This document shows positions 34,831 to 46,070 of a DNA stretch of 64,000 bases, piece by piece. Made by a program: the position numbers and the translations under genes. Within the stretch, counting starts at the first letter, position 1; every line of letters starts with the position of its first letter. The stretch comes from Chimonanthus salicifolius (lineage: Eukaryota; Streptophyta; Magnoliopsida; Laurales; Calycanthaceae): positions 24,323,302 through 24,387,301 of the forward strand of contig CM023534.1 of the NCBI GenBank assembly GCA_013350335.1. The letters run 5' to 3'. The notes below the pieces were generated by a model that worked only from the letters and a program-made list of their open reading frames with translations, did no database searches and was not told the DNA's origin.

Positions 34831-35229
34831 GTTTTTGTCATCTGTTTTTTACAACCAGGTCCAGTTAAAAGCAAGAGAGAGTCTCTCCCTTTCTATGGTA
34901 GGGACCGCATTTTTTATTTTTTATTTTAATTTCTCTTGCTCCTTTTAGCTGGTGGTCCAATCACGCTTTCTCCGGAGCAAGTGGTTGTTCCTCCCCCTCT
35001 ATTCTCCTTCTATAATATTAATATGAATAATTCATCATGTATTATTGTCTTCACAGTATAAAATCTTAAAAAATTAGATGAATTGATTTGAGTTGACTAA
35101 TTTTGAAAATACTTATGAGTCACATAGGTTAAAAATTTGTACTATTTTTTTTTCAAATTAAATTAAAAATTTATTCATACTTTCAAATTAATTTTAGTCA
35201 TAGTTGTCTTGGAACTATAATCATCCTCA
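34831..35229. other. Intergenic stretch
   Basis: Nothing recognised. Confidence 0.4.
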
Positions 35230-35480
35230 TGAAGGTAAGGGGTGAAAATATGTTCCTCGATATATCGGCCGATATTTGGATATTGGCGATATCTGAATAT
35301 CAGCCAATATATCGCCTATTTTTTCGCTCTCATGTCAATTTTTTTTTTCAAGAATTTATAGAAAATGAAGAAAATTATGAGCTTCATGGATCTGTAATTT
35401 TTCTTTAAATATCGGACATTTATATGTTCAGATATAGTTTTTTGAAATTAAAAAAATCGAAATATCAACTGATATCGTAA
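35230..35480. repeat. Decayed atatcggccgatat-rich repeat
   Basis: aggggtgaaaatatg at 35238 followed by several gatatatcggccgatatt-like motifs resembles the interior of the hAT MITE at 34001. A matching piece (tatcggctgatatttcgatc) lies at 36350-36370, so a longer element may once have spanned both. The ends are not defined. Confidence 0.4.
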
Positions 35481-35822
35481 GGGTGATTTATTTTCTATTC
35501 TTTTTCAATAAAAAAGGTAAGGTTTTTTGGAAATATCAGGCGGTTTTATTTTCTTAAAATTAAAAAAATTGATTTTAGATAAATTAATCTTAACATAGTC
35601 ACTCTATCTCTATTCTGTCTAAATATGACTCTTTATAATATTATAGCAATCTCTAAATATCATTCTTTAGAAATTTATAATAAAATTTAGAAGTATTCTT
35701 TTTCTCATTGAATATCCGTACCCCATTATTAAATTGGCTCATTAAATATATTTAATTAGCGTCAAATTGTATGTCTCTTTTGTTTAAATTGAAGTACATT
35801 CATAAAAATATTCAATATATTA

Positions 35823-36014
35823 CTCCCTCTCTCCCATTTTAATTGTCTTATTTGAAGTATTTGTATTTTTTTAAGGAACTCTCTATGTAAAGCTAGCACT
35901 CCATTTGATCTCATCAATTTTCAACACACTTTATACTACTCCAATATAAATGAGACAACTATTTTGAGAAAATTCCAAAATCTATATAGGACAACTAATT
36001 TGGAACAGAGGGAG
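35823..36014. mobile_element. Stowaway-like MITE
   Basis: CTCCCTCTCTCCC at the left and ggaacagagggag at the right are inverted repeats of the well-known plant Stowaway (Tc1/mariner) end, flanked by the TA dinucleotide (35821-35822 and 36015-36016). 192 bp, no ORF. Confidence 0.85.
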
Positions 36015-36016
36015 TA

Positions 36017-37225
36017 TATTTTAAACAGATTCATATAGAAATGGGTAAAAATGTCAAAACAAAGAAAATCACCCATAGAATTTTTGTCTAGTTCATATGT
36101 TTTGGGTGACATATGGGCAGAATGAGTGGAGTTCTACTTTCATTTTATTATTATAAATTTGTTATTTTGACTTTAAATCTTTGATTAAAAAAATACTGAT
36201 TCTTCGTCATCGATCTAGTGATGTTAGATGATTAAAAAACCAAATAAGAAATATGGAGGAAAAAAGGAAAAAGTCTCATCCCACTTTCTTTAAACTCAAA
36301 AAATAAATATAGGCTGATATAAAGGTCGAGATATTGATAATATATAAATGTATCGGCTGATATTTCGATCTAAGACCATGAGAATGATGACATGTGATCA
36401 TTTTCTTATTATTATTATTATAATCACCTATGTGCTGCATATTTTATTATTGTCTACAATTAGGTGTATGGTCCACCGTTTGAAATGTTGGTCTATTCAC
36501 CGAAAACTCTCATTTTAAATAATGCTTCATGAAAAAATTACTTTAAATATATCTATCAAATCATATTTTAAAGGATGCAAAGTTGAAATTACAAAAAATA
36601 ATTTAAAATAATCAAGTTTTAAAGAACCACAGCCTCGCAAGAAAGTTCCTAACCTAGCAATCAAATTTTTAATAATTAAAAGTATATGTTAAAATGATGA
36701 TATGGAATTATTCTCACTATCATTATCTATATATTTCATTTAAAGTATAAGACTTTTTTCAAACTTTTATAAACACAGATGTCATTTCCAAGTTTTTTTT
36801 TTAATGATGGTTAGTATATCCACTCAAAAAGATAAGGCAAGCCCAAAAATAAACAGAAAAATAAAAGAGAAACTCATAGTCCGAGCCATGCAGATAAAGA
36901 TAAAAGAATCAAAGAGGCTAGAAAAGCAGTAGAGGGCCATTAGGCAAAAACCAAAAGAAACCCAGGCCGTACACAAAAAACAGGGCCAACAGCCCAAACA
37001 GGTAGCTGCTCAATAAGGTTAACATTGAAATGAATCTTGGCAAGGAAACCACGGATAGAGTCAGCATGGGCCTGAGGCTCCAGGATGGAAAACCTTTAGC
37101 CATCAATGTGTGGATACTGTCAGCACAAAGAATAAGATATCTAGGAGGTTACCATTGGAGTTGCTCATCAACTGGACCCTTGCTACATGATATATAAATC
37201 TTTCTCTCTAAACTTTCCGTGTCAA
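36017..37225. other. Intergenic stretch, unclassified
   Basis: AT-rich. From about 36820 to 37140 the composition is less AT-rich and more purine rich on the plus strand, which could be a degenerate retroelement tail, but I see no motif. The minus-strand frame 36918-37106 is hydrophobic and has no domain. Confidence 0.35.
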
Positions 37226-38605
37226 GGTGCACGTTCTCTATACTTGGTTTGTGGTGAAAAGTTAAGTGCATTAAAAATGTAAATATACCATACAATTTTT
37301 GAAACTAATAAACAAAAGAAAGAAAAGGTGTGATAGAGTGTGAAGCCAAGGGCCTCACTAAAGGCCAGCCATCTTAAAAATTTCATGTGAAAAGTCCATT
37401 TTACCCTTCACTCTTCCGTATCCCTTTAAAAAACGAACGTCAAGCGGTGTACCTCTACGGTGCACCTATCATGCTGAAATTCTTCAAGGAAAGGGGAAAT
37501 CCGCACATTGTTGGTAGCAAACGAGCGTCTTGAACAGAGCCCACAGGAATGAGGAAACCCAGGGCGCCTCTTCTGGAAGTCTCTCTCGTTTATCTTCTGC
37601 ACATCTCAGACTGCAAGAGTCCAAACTCAAACAGAGAAGGACTCTCGAGTCCCACACTCTCACATCTACGTAGATGATGAAATCGTGTAAAAGAGTTTTA
37701 GCATGTAGAACCCATCCATTTCAGCATGATCGGTGCATCCATTTTACCTTACCTTCCCACATCCACACCCACACATTCTTCTCTGCCTTTTTTCCTGTTA
37801 TATTTTACGCTATTGATCTGATCGTTCATAACATCGGCTGTAGTAATTTTGGCACATTGGTCAAACAAAAATTGTTGGAAAATCAAATCAAACCATGGGC
37901 ATAAATGAATAAGATTGTAGAATATACTAAATAGAATATTATTTTACTTCTTAAACCCAATAAAAGGGAAAAATAATTAAAAAAAAAACCTAAGAAAAAT
38001 GTATATCATGTGTTGATGTGCACATAGGTAAAATGGATGCACCCATCATGCTGAACTAGATGGGTACTACACGCTAAAACTCTTTCACACGATTTCATCA
38101 TCTGGGTAGATGTGAGAGTGTGGAACTCGAGAGTCCTTCTCTATTTGAATTTGGACTCTTGCAATCTGAGATGTGCAGAGATAAACGAGAGAGACTTCCA
38201 GATGAGGCGGCCTGGATCTCCTCATTCGTGTGGGCTCTGTGCAAGACGCTTGTTTACTGCCAGCAATCTAGCGGATTTCCTTGTCCTTGAGAAATTTCAG
38301 CGTGATCGGTGCACCTGCTCGGAATTATCAGGTGTACTGTGCACCGCTTGACGTTCATTTTTTAAAGGGATATGGAAGGGTGAAGGGTAAAATGGACTTT
38401 TCACATGAAATTTTCAAAACCCGTGTCTCCTAATAAAAAGTCTCGTGTTAAAGTGATTGGCATTTAGTGGGGCCCTTGGCTTCACACTCTATCACATTCA
38501 CACCTTTTCTTTCTTTTGTTTACCAGTTCCAAAAATTGTATGGTATATTTACATTTTTAATGCACTTCACTTTTCATCACAAACTAATTATATAGAATGT
38601 GCACC
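37226..38605. mobile_element. 1.38 kb foldback (long-TIR) element
   Basis: The ends GGTGCAC...(37226) and ...GTGCACC (38605) are inverted, and the inverted similarity continues for about 500 bases on each side (left arm to about 37755, right arm from about 38025), leaving a spacer of about 270 bases. Matched blocks include gaaaaggtgtga, gtgaagccaagggcc, aatttcatgtgaaaagtcc, acgtcaagcggtg, tctctctcgtttatctt and gatgatgaaatcgtgt. Flanking caa (37223-37225 and 38606-38608) may be a 3-bp target duplication. Open frames in the arms (37674-37904, 38112-38351) have no domain. Superfamily unknown. Confidence 0.8.
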
Positions 38606-38608
38606 CAA

Positions 38609-38960
38609 ATCAGAATCCTCAACCAAGAACCCCAAGGTCATAACCACAGTAATCACATGACCACAACCCTCAGCCAAAATGTGGGCGAGCAGACAATCAA
38701 CCCACCTGGTACCCAGGGCGACTTAGTACATATTCGATGTACTCTACAACCGCCCTACCTCTAGGGCCACCTCCACAAAGACCCACACACACCACAGACC
38801 GGTACTTCAGAACGGTGACAACCTCCATTAATGTCCGTAGGTACGGGAGAAGAAATGGAAGCAGATTGGGAATGTAAGGAATGCCATAAAAGGACCTACG
38901 GCTTTAGTTCTGTCTGCGACAAATTCCAGAAAGCTCACCATTTGTCAACACCAAAACTCC
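38609..38960. other. GC-richer segment, target of element D
   Basis: Unclassified; continues at 43323 after element D (target actcc). Its composition and short motifs (caggggcga-type, cataaaagg at 38887) resemble a Gypsy LTR, but no boundary was found. Confidence 0.3.
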
Positions 38961-40347
38961 TGTAATAGCCCGAAAATTTTAAATCAATATAAATGTGGAT
39001 ATTATTTATTTTAATGATGGAAATTGGAAATTTGATGGAATAAATGGTGAATGGATCAAGATATGGGCAAAGGCCCAAGTATGGCCCAATGGACTATGAA
39101 TTGGATTTTAATCCATTTAAAGGGTCAATGATGGTCAATTGGGCCAAGGATGGTCAAATTGGGCCCAATTCCCACTTGGGACCCAATGGATCAAGTTGGT
39201 GTAAGCCCTAAGGTAAATGGGTAGGAGGTAAATATAATTGGGCCATGGGCCCAATGGTGATCCAATAAGTGGGAATGTATGGAATGGGTTTAAATCACCT
39301 AAGTTAATTGGAATTAGATCAAGGTGATGTGGCCGATTGGGACCCACCTCCACCTCACCAAGTGAGGTGGCGCGTGGACCAAGGATTGGTGGGGCACGCC
39401 ACTATGGTTGAATTGGTCAACCATGGGTAGATGTATGAAGGCTATTTAAGTAAATGTAATTAAGTTAAAGTGGGAATTAATTAACTTAACCTAATGATCC
39501 AATTAATTAATTAGTTAATTAACCTAAGGTAATTATCTAATTAATTAAATGATTAAATTATTCAAATGAGGGTCAAGTGGTCAAAAGGTGGAAAACCAAA
39601 AGCCATCTTATCTTAAGGCATCAAAAAACGTTGGATAATGGTGGTTGGGTCATAAAGCATGGAAAATATCTTGGGTGGTTGGTGGGAAATTTATGGTAAA
39701 GTGTAGCTTAAGAAAACCTTGGGATAAGATGGGTTTTCATCTTAGCCCATCCTCATTTTTTTCACTCTCTCCATCTCTTTCACTCTCTCATGGCCGTTCC
39801 ACTCTAAGGAAAAAAAAAAGAAGAAGGAGAAGAGAAGAAGGAAATTAAGAAAGGAAGAGAAGAAGAGAAGAAAAGAGAGGAAAAGTGCAAAAACCAAGAC
39901 CTTGGGTTAGTCTTCCCATCCTCTCCTCCTCTCCCTCTCTCAAACACACCATGATGGTCGAACCTAAGCTTGGAGGTTTTTCATCTTGATCAAGCATCTT
40001 AGCCGATCAAACAAGGAGAGGAAGAAGAAAGGAGGTCAAGGAGTCCGATGGGAGCAAAGAAAGTCGGAGGAGACGACGGATTGTAAGTATGATTGTAAGT
40101 ATTTTTCTAAAACAAGAGATTTGGATTTTTCTTAAGGTTTAAGAGGCTATAAAATCCATTTCTTGGATTTAGAGGTGGCCAAGTCATGGCCTTGGATCTC
40201 AAATCCATCAAATGGAAGGAGGAAAGATGGGCAAACCCTAATGGGTAAATTAGGGTTAGGGAAAGGAAAAATAAATGGATTAAGGATGTAATGTATTTAA
40301 ATTATTTAAGCATAGGAATTATGTAAATTTGGAAGGAAGTTATGGGC

Positions 40348-41958
40348 CATAGGGTTCGGCCATGTAGTATGGCCGAACCCCATTGTAAATGGTTGATGAA
40401 TTTAATTAGGGTTTTAAGGTTTAAAGCCATGGAGAATGATTATGATTTTTAGGGTTATAAATGATTAAATGTTGGAAAAATTTAAAGGGGTTTAAATGAG
40501 GAAAAATCATGGAGTGTGTGAATGATTTTTGTGGCCTCAAGAGGCATAGAAAATGATGGATCATGAACCATGGATTTGGGCATGGTGTATGGCCGAACCC
40601 TATGGTGATCAAATGGTGGATTTAATGGTTATGAATTATGGAAAAATAAATGGGGAATGTTGGTGGTGTTGATGGACCAATGTAAACCTAATGTTGATAG
40701 TTGGGATGGGAATGTGGTTAAGTTAATGGACTTAAATGTGATTAAGGAATGATGAATCAAATGTATGGTTTAGGTTCTCTCAATGGAGGGACTTATGATG
40801 AATCTAATGTGTAACCAAAGACCAAGGAAAATGGGGATTTGGTTAAGTTAAAAGGGGCTGATTTTAATGAACCCAATGGTAGATCATTTTTGGCCTAAGA
40901 CTAATGTGTATGTATATGTTTAAATGAATGGAGTTTAGATTAAATTAAATGGCTGATGTAAATGATCTTGTGATATGGGTGATGGGTCAATTATGGACCC
41001 AAGGTGTGGCTAAGAATGATGATTTGATTATAAGTCATTTTTGTGGGCTAAGAAAGGGTTTATGTATGTGGTTAATTAATGTGGATTAAGTTAAGAAAAA
41101 GGGTTGTTTTAATGATATTATGGCATGATTAAATGGGTCACTAATGGACTAGTTATTAATGATTTTGAAGGTTTTGATTGAAAGAATAATAGTAATTTTT
41201 AAAGGGGTTTTTAAATGAGGAAATCCATGGATGAAGGTTAATGTTTTATGGTCTTAAATGTCACCAATGAATAATGAACCCTTGACCCCTTTTTATGAGC
41301 CACTTGATGGGCTAGGTATAGGGTTATGAGTATGTTTACATAGATGGAGATTAGGTTAATTAAATGGTTGATTTCTAATGTGGTTGTGTCATGGTTAATG
41401 AGACATCAATGGACCCATTTTGTGAACCAATTGATGGACTAAGGTTAAGGTATATGCGTATGGATTAATTAATGGGGATTAGAAAATCAAGTGGCTAATT
41501 TGTGATGATGTTATGGTTAAGGAGTCATTAAGGGATCCAAGTCTATGGATCAATTGATGGGCTAAGTGTGGAGTTATATATGTGTTGAATGAATAAAGGT
41601 TAAGTAAATTAGATGGTTGATTTCAATGAACTTATGACATGTTTGAGGGGTCATTAACGAACCTAAGTTATGGAACATTAATGGATCTAGTGTATGGATC
41701 AATTATGAATAAAAATGTACATGGATTAAGTGAATGAGTAACCATGGAAGGGTAGTGGCAAAACAGTAAATATTGGCAAAAATGAAGAAACCCATAGGAG
41801 ATGATCATGGACTAAGGGACTCTAAGTAATAACTTTATATGTGATTAATAAAGCCTAGGGTGACTGAGTTTTGGACTCATATAATTAAAATATTAATGGA
41901 TTAAACGGAACCCACAAAACTACATAGTGAGGTTCGGTCATGGTGTATGGCCGAACCC
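40348..41958. repeat. TTCGGCCAT palindromes in element D (three units)
   Basis: gggttcggccat - gtagt - atggccgaacccc at 40351-40381, a decayed left arm with an intact right arm at 40573-40601, and ggttcggtcat - ggtgt - atggccgaacccc at 41932-41959. A lone arm (atggtcgaacc) is at 39953. They are fewer and more spaced than in C. Confidence 0.75.
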
Positions 41959-42419
41959 CACTAAGGTATGATTAATGAACTTAATAATGGTTAAAAATAT
42001 GGACTAATTGATAATGTAAAAAAAGGTACCGGACATCGCAAGCGGTTCGTGATCGGTGACCGGATCATTGGACGGAAGCGAAAAAGGACACTAGTCGGTA
42101 TTCGGTAGGATTCCTACCTTTTTGTAAGCCATGGATTGAGTGATGGTTTCCTTGAATTATTTTGGAAATTACATGGTTTGTTTTAAGATGGGTTTTGGAT
42201 TTAGTATTATGTGATGTCTTCCTTTAATTTATTTTGGTAATCATGTGGTTGTTTTTAAGATGGGTTTTGGATTTTGGTATTATGTGATGAGTTTCCTTTG
42301 ATTTATTTTGATAATCATGGGATTGTTTTAAGATGGGTTTTATGACTATGAATTACATATATTACATGGCATATAGCATCTACATCTCATTTATGGCATG
42401 AGAGGGATATGACAAGGGA

Positions 42420-42662
42420 GATGATTTGTGATTATTTATATCTGGACGAGGTTTTGCTGTCCAGGGGAATGATTTGTGACTGTTTATATCTTGACGAGGT
42501 TTTGCCATCAAGGGGGTGATTTGTGATTGTTTATATTCGGATGAGGTTTTGCCGTCCAGGGGAATGATTTGTGATTGTTTATATCTGGACGAGGTTTTAC
42601 CGTCCAGGGAAATGATTTGTGATTGTTTATATATTGACGAGGTTTTGCCGTCAAGGGGGATA
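42420..42662 (+). repeat. Tandem stem-loop array in element D (five units)
   Basis: About 48-bp units (ggaatgatttgtgattgtttatat...) each with a hairpin: CTGGAC/GTCCAG at 42442-42464, CTTGACG/CATCAAG at 42490-42512, CGGATG/CGTCCAG-like (imperfect) at 42538-42559, CTGGACG/CGTCCAG at 42585-42607, and TTGACG/CGTCAA at 42634-42654. Loops are nearly constant (aggttttgc) while the arms alternate between two paired versions. Confidence 0.85.
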
Positions 42663-43322
42663 TGACAGCATGATGGTATAGATGATGGGTGGGATTCATA
42701 ACACAGACACCCTATGGCATAGCATTCATTCTATGGTTTTTTTTCGTTATGATATTATCTATATGTTTTGTTATCACTAATCCATGTGTTAGCCCTAATC
42801 GGAGTCCTATTGGGCGCGTGTCTATCACCCTACTTCTACCCTAGCTGATGACGCAGGAGATGGTGCAGCGGAAGGGCGCGACGGAAGCCAAGCTTAAGAG
42901 CTTGGGGAGGCGGCTACTTAATTTATTTAAATTTGTTTTGGAAATGTATTTGAGTAGCCTAGCTTGTCGGAAATGTAATATTTTAGATTATTTGCCATAT
43001 TTTGGTTTTTATTTTGGACATTGTGACGTTGAGATATTTTGGTAATATTATGAATGTTATCTTCCCTGCTATCTGAAATTGGTAGAATAGTCTTTATTAT
43101 AATTTTTTCCGCGCTCAGTGTAATATTCCTTGAGTTTACGTCTACGTGTGAACCGTTCTTCTTGGACTTCGTTCCACACACACGTAGGGTTGGCCAGTTA
43201 AGGGCCAGGCTTTAGAAGCTCGGACTTAACTCGGGTCGTTACGTCCGCGCCCTTTGTCACTTTGCATTAAAAAAAAAAAGTAGACTCTGATTTTGGTGAA
43301 AAGGAGCGGGCGTTACAACTCC

Positions 43323-44440
43323 TGCCGATTTTAAATGGCTCCCACACATCGGCAACTAGTTCTGCACTGGTTCTATCTCTAAACCTCTAACTCACTCACT
43401 TCTGATTGAAAATTTTCTTCTTCTAAATATAACCGGTGTAGATGCATGATGAGTTTTTTGTGTTCCTTTTTATTTTGAGATGAGCGGGTTGGTGTGCGTG
43501 TACTTGGTTGCCATGTTCTCACTCGTTGCACAATTAGTTGGATATGTATTGCAAATGGATCTAGAGGTAAGGTGGAAGAAATATTTGTGTGGGAGTGAGA
43601 TGAGGAGAGGGAGAGATTAGGTGCAAGAAAAGTGAGTCGAGAAAGAGTACAAAGGGTACATACGATGTCAAGCTTTTCTCATCTCCCATCTATGCTTCTA
43701 GCCATTTTGATGTGACCAAAAAAAGTAGTATGCTTATCGAATGGTTGGAATTAGTTGTCACTATTTCAAAATTAGTTCGGTTTATAAAATAATTAAGTTT
43801 ATTCAAAATTAATTATAATTTTTTCTATTTCTACTATAATAATAATAAATTATTTCTGCTATAGTTGTAATGTCAAAAAATTTGCTTTCATGAAAACAAG
43901 TTGAAATCTAATAATTTCTTTTTTATGAAAAATAGATTTTAGATTCAAAATTAGTAAAATTTTATTTGATAATCTAATACTTGAAATTACTTCATCATCT
44001 TATATTTTTTTTCTTTCTTTTTTTCTAAATTTTTATTTCAGTCTATTAATTAAACTTTCGTTAATAATTTAATATTATTTATAGTATAATATTAATACAT
44101 GAATTTAATTAAATTTGATCACAATTGAACTTTTTGAATCTGATCTTCACGTTCCGATTTTGAAAACGTTGATGTAAATAGCTTGAGAGAGTGTGGTTAA
44201 GGCCTTTCTCTGAATTTTGATTTGACCGATAGTAGATGTTAGCTTGCCTTTCTCAATTTTCAAATAAGCCATGTTTACACGAGAAAGTCCACAATTTGGA
44301 TGGATGGTCTAGATCATGTGTTACCATATAAGTGCATCCCAATCAAATTAGGTTCTGAAGGTCCAAATGGTGTGTTCATGTAGGGGGCACTTTAGTTTAT
44401 AGTTATACTCCATCAACAGTATTTACTTCCAACTGATGAC
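43323..44440. other. Intergenic stretch left of the pararetrovirus
   Basis: First the continuation of the segment split by element D, then AT-rich DNA with no gene recognised. Confidence 0.4.
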
Positions 44441-44564
44441 TTTTGAGATCGAACAATATACTGATATAGATCAATAGCCCAAAATTGTAAAAAATATAAG
44501 TGTGAGTCTGAGTGTGAGTTTGAAGTTTAAGTGTGCTAGAGTTTGAAGTCCTGTACAATCTTCT

Positions 44565-44634
44565 GTAAGTAAAGTTTTTATGAGTTTGATAATATAAGTT
44601 TGTTATTATCTAATCATGTTGTTTCTTTCGCTAG
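44565..44634 (+). other. Possible spliced intron just before pararetrovirus ORF1
   Basis: Donor-like ttct/gtaagtaaag at 44565, acceptor-like tttctttcgctag ending 44634, and a branch-point-like ctaat at 44610-44614; 70 nt, AT-rich, ending three bases before the ORF1 ATG. The same three elements are present in the inverted copy (acceptor there tttcttttactag). Splicing in leaders is known in some Caulimoviridae; here it is inference. Confidence 0.4.
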
Positions 44635-44637
44635 AAT

Positions 44638-44832
44638 ATGTCTATTCGTCTTGCTTTACTTAGAAGATTAGAAAATACTATCAAACAAATTGATGAAAAT
44701 ATAGCTGTAGGAGGGTATCTTGTTATCCGTGTTCAAACTATTAGAAGATCTATGTTAGTACGCTTGTGTAATCAGATAAGAGAATATTGTAATAGATTGA
44801 ATGAAGAATTAGAATTATTATCTCGAATTTAA
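44638..44832 (+). CDS. Pararetrovirus small ORF1 protein (unknown function)
   Basis: 64 codons, intact in this copy, starting MSIRLALLRRLEN. Basic, helical, with Leu/Ile heptad spacing (residues 5-20 and 38-62), so possibly a coiled coil; no zinc knuckle and no signal peptide. It opens the gene series of the virus, 251 bases before the movement-protein ATG. Small first ORFs are common in this family, but I cannot assign a role. The right copy has lost about 50 bases from the middle, which shifts the frame. Confidence 0.5.
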   Translation: MSIRLALLRRLENTIKQIDENIAVGGYLVIRVQTIRRSMLVRLCNQIREYCNRLNEELELLSRI

Positions 44833-45083
44833 ATTTGTGTTAAAAAAAAAAAAGGAGATTTAGATGAATTAAATTTATTATCCAGGATCTGAAGCTATCT
44901 AGCCAAAGTTGATCTATCTAATTCTCTTTAGAGTTTTTATTTTCCTTCTTATTCTCCACTTCTGTGCCTCGTTCATCTTCCTAAGAGTGTGGTCGCGTTG
45001 TAAGTCCCGCTTAAGGCCGTGATCAGGCGTCAAAGGCAGTAAAGCGTTGACAGAACTCTTCTTGTTTCTAACGAGTTACAAAA

Positions 45084-46070
45084 ATGGAAAATTCTAAGGG
45101 AAAAACAAAACTTTTTAAGAATTGGTTTAAATCATTTCAGTATCCTTCTAATAGATCTAATTCGTCTTCTTCATCCTATCAGTCTACTTTAACCAGTTTT
45201 ACCCGTAATAGCTTAGAAAAAGAAAATTCAGAAAAAACAAAAAATTCAGAAGAAATGATATATGAAAATTTTGACCAAGCAATATCCAACAGGAAGTTGC
45301 CAGCCTTGCCTGTAACAGAAATATATAGCAATGGCACGTTTGAAGAACAAAATGATTATCATATAAAAACTGTTGAAAAAACTGTTTCTCTCTCAGGAGG
45401 AAAACAGACAATTAAAGTTCCTGATAGAAGAATTATTGAACAAATCAGAACCAAATACAACTACCTGCACATAGGATTAATTCAGGTAGGAATCAAACCA
45501 TTGTTTCGATTAGGATTAAATGTTGCAGTTTGTGCTTATGTGCGAGATCAGAGACATGATGAATTTGATAATTCTCTTTATCCTATGATTGAATCAAGTC
45601 TCTGCCATGGACCTGTCTATTTTAACTGTTTTCCCAATATCACAATTGATGCTCATGATGATGATGTTCTTGATTGTGCTACTATTGGATTTCAAAGTAA
45701 AGGATTAAAAATGAGTCCGAGAAGTAAACCTTTTGCTATAGTTTATCGTGTGTTCTATAAATCCGTGATCTCTGTTTTCCCCATGATAGCCTATAGAGAT
45801 AAGGTTGATAAAGAAAAAACCACAGTTCTCATGGAAACAAACTTTAACAATAATGTGTTCATCCCAAAAGTCATCAGTTGGGAAGAAGTTGTACTCCCAG
45901 GAAATTGGCAAATAGAAGATGTCACCCCAAGAGTAAATGAAATAACAGATGATCTACAAAGTATAGTCAAATTACCAAATGGAAATGTTGAAGTCAATTT
46001 CAGAAGAAAAATGGAAAAAGCTAGGAAAAGTTTTGCCGGTTATACAGAAGAAGAAAAAGTTTTAAATTAG
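45084..46070 (+). pseudogene. Pararetrovirus movement protein, 3' frameshift
   Basis: 328 codons. After a Ser/Asn-rich head (residues 15-50) comes a 30K-superfamily movement-protein core (about residues 70-260), recognisable by the LHIGLIQVGIKPLFRLGLN stretch and the following conserved Asp in CAYVRDQR. Such proteins enlarge plasmodesmata for cell-to-cell spread. In the right copy the frame runs on directly into the capsid region; here one base is missing near 46048 and the frame ends at 46070, so the expected fusion is broken. The MP part itself has no internal stop. Confidence 0.8.

Larger units (their letters stand above)
38961..43317 (+). mobile_element. Element D: 4.4 kb solo-LTR-like element, TSD actcc
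   Basis: Starts TGTAATAGCCCG and ends GAGCGGGCGTTACA, with a perfect 5-bp duplication actcc (38956-38960 and 43318-43322). No gag, pol or primer site. Modules shared with C, in order: a gaagaaggagaag purine block (about 39810-40080), TTCGGCCAT palindromes (40352, 40574, 41932), a ggtaggattcctacc hairpin (42105-42119), a tandem stem-loop array (42442-42654), and the conserved 3' block (gttggccagttaagg 43189-43203, A-run, gactctgatttt). It is longer than C because of a non-repetitive middle of about 1.5 kb (40620-41930) with few hairpins. Confidence 0.85.

Noticed and set aside
36918..37106. Hydrophobic 62-codon minus-strand frame as a membrane peptide
   Set aside because: No promoter, no homologue recognised, and the surrounding DNA looks like degenerate repeat.
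42420..42662. CRISPR-like array (regular 48-bp units with hairpins)
   Set aside because: Units are alike along their whole length with no unique spacers, and the setting is a plant nuclear retroelement.
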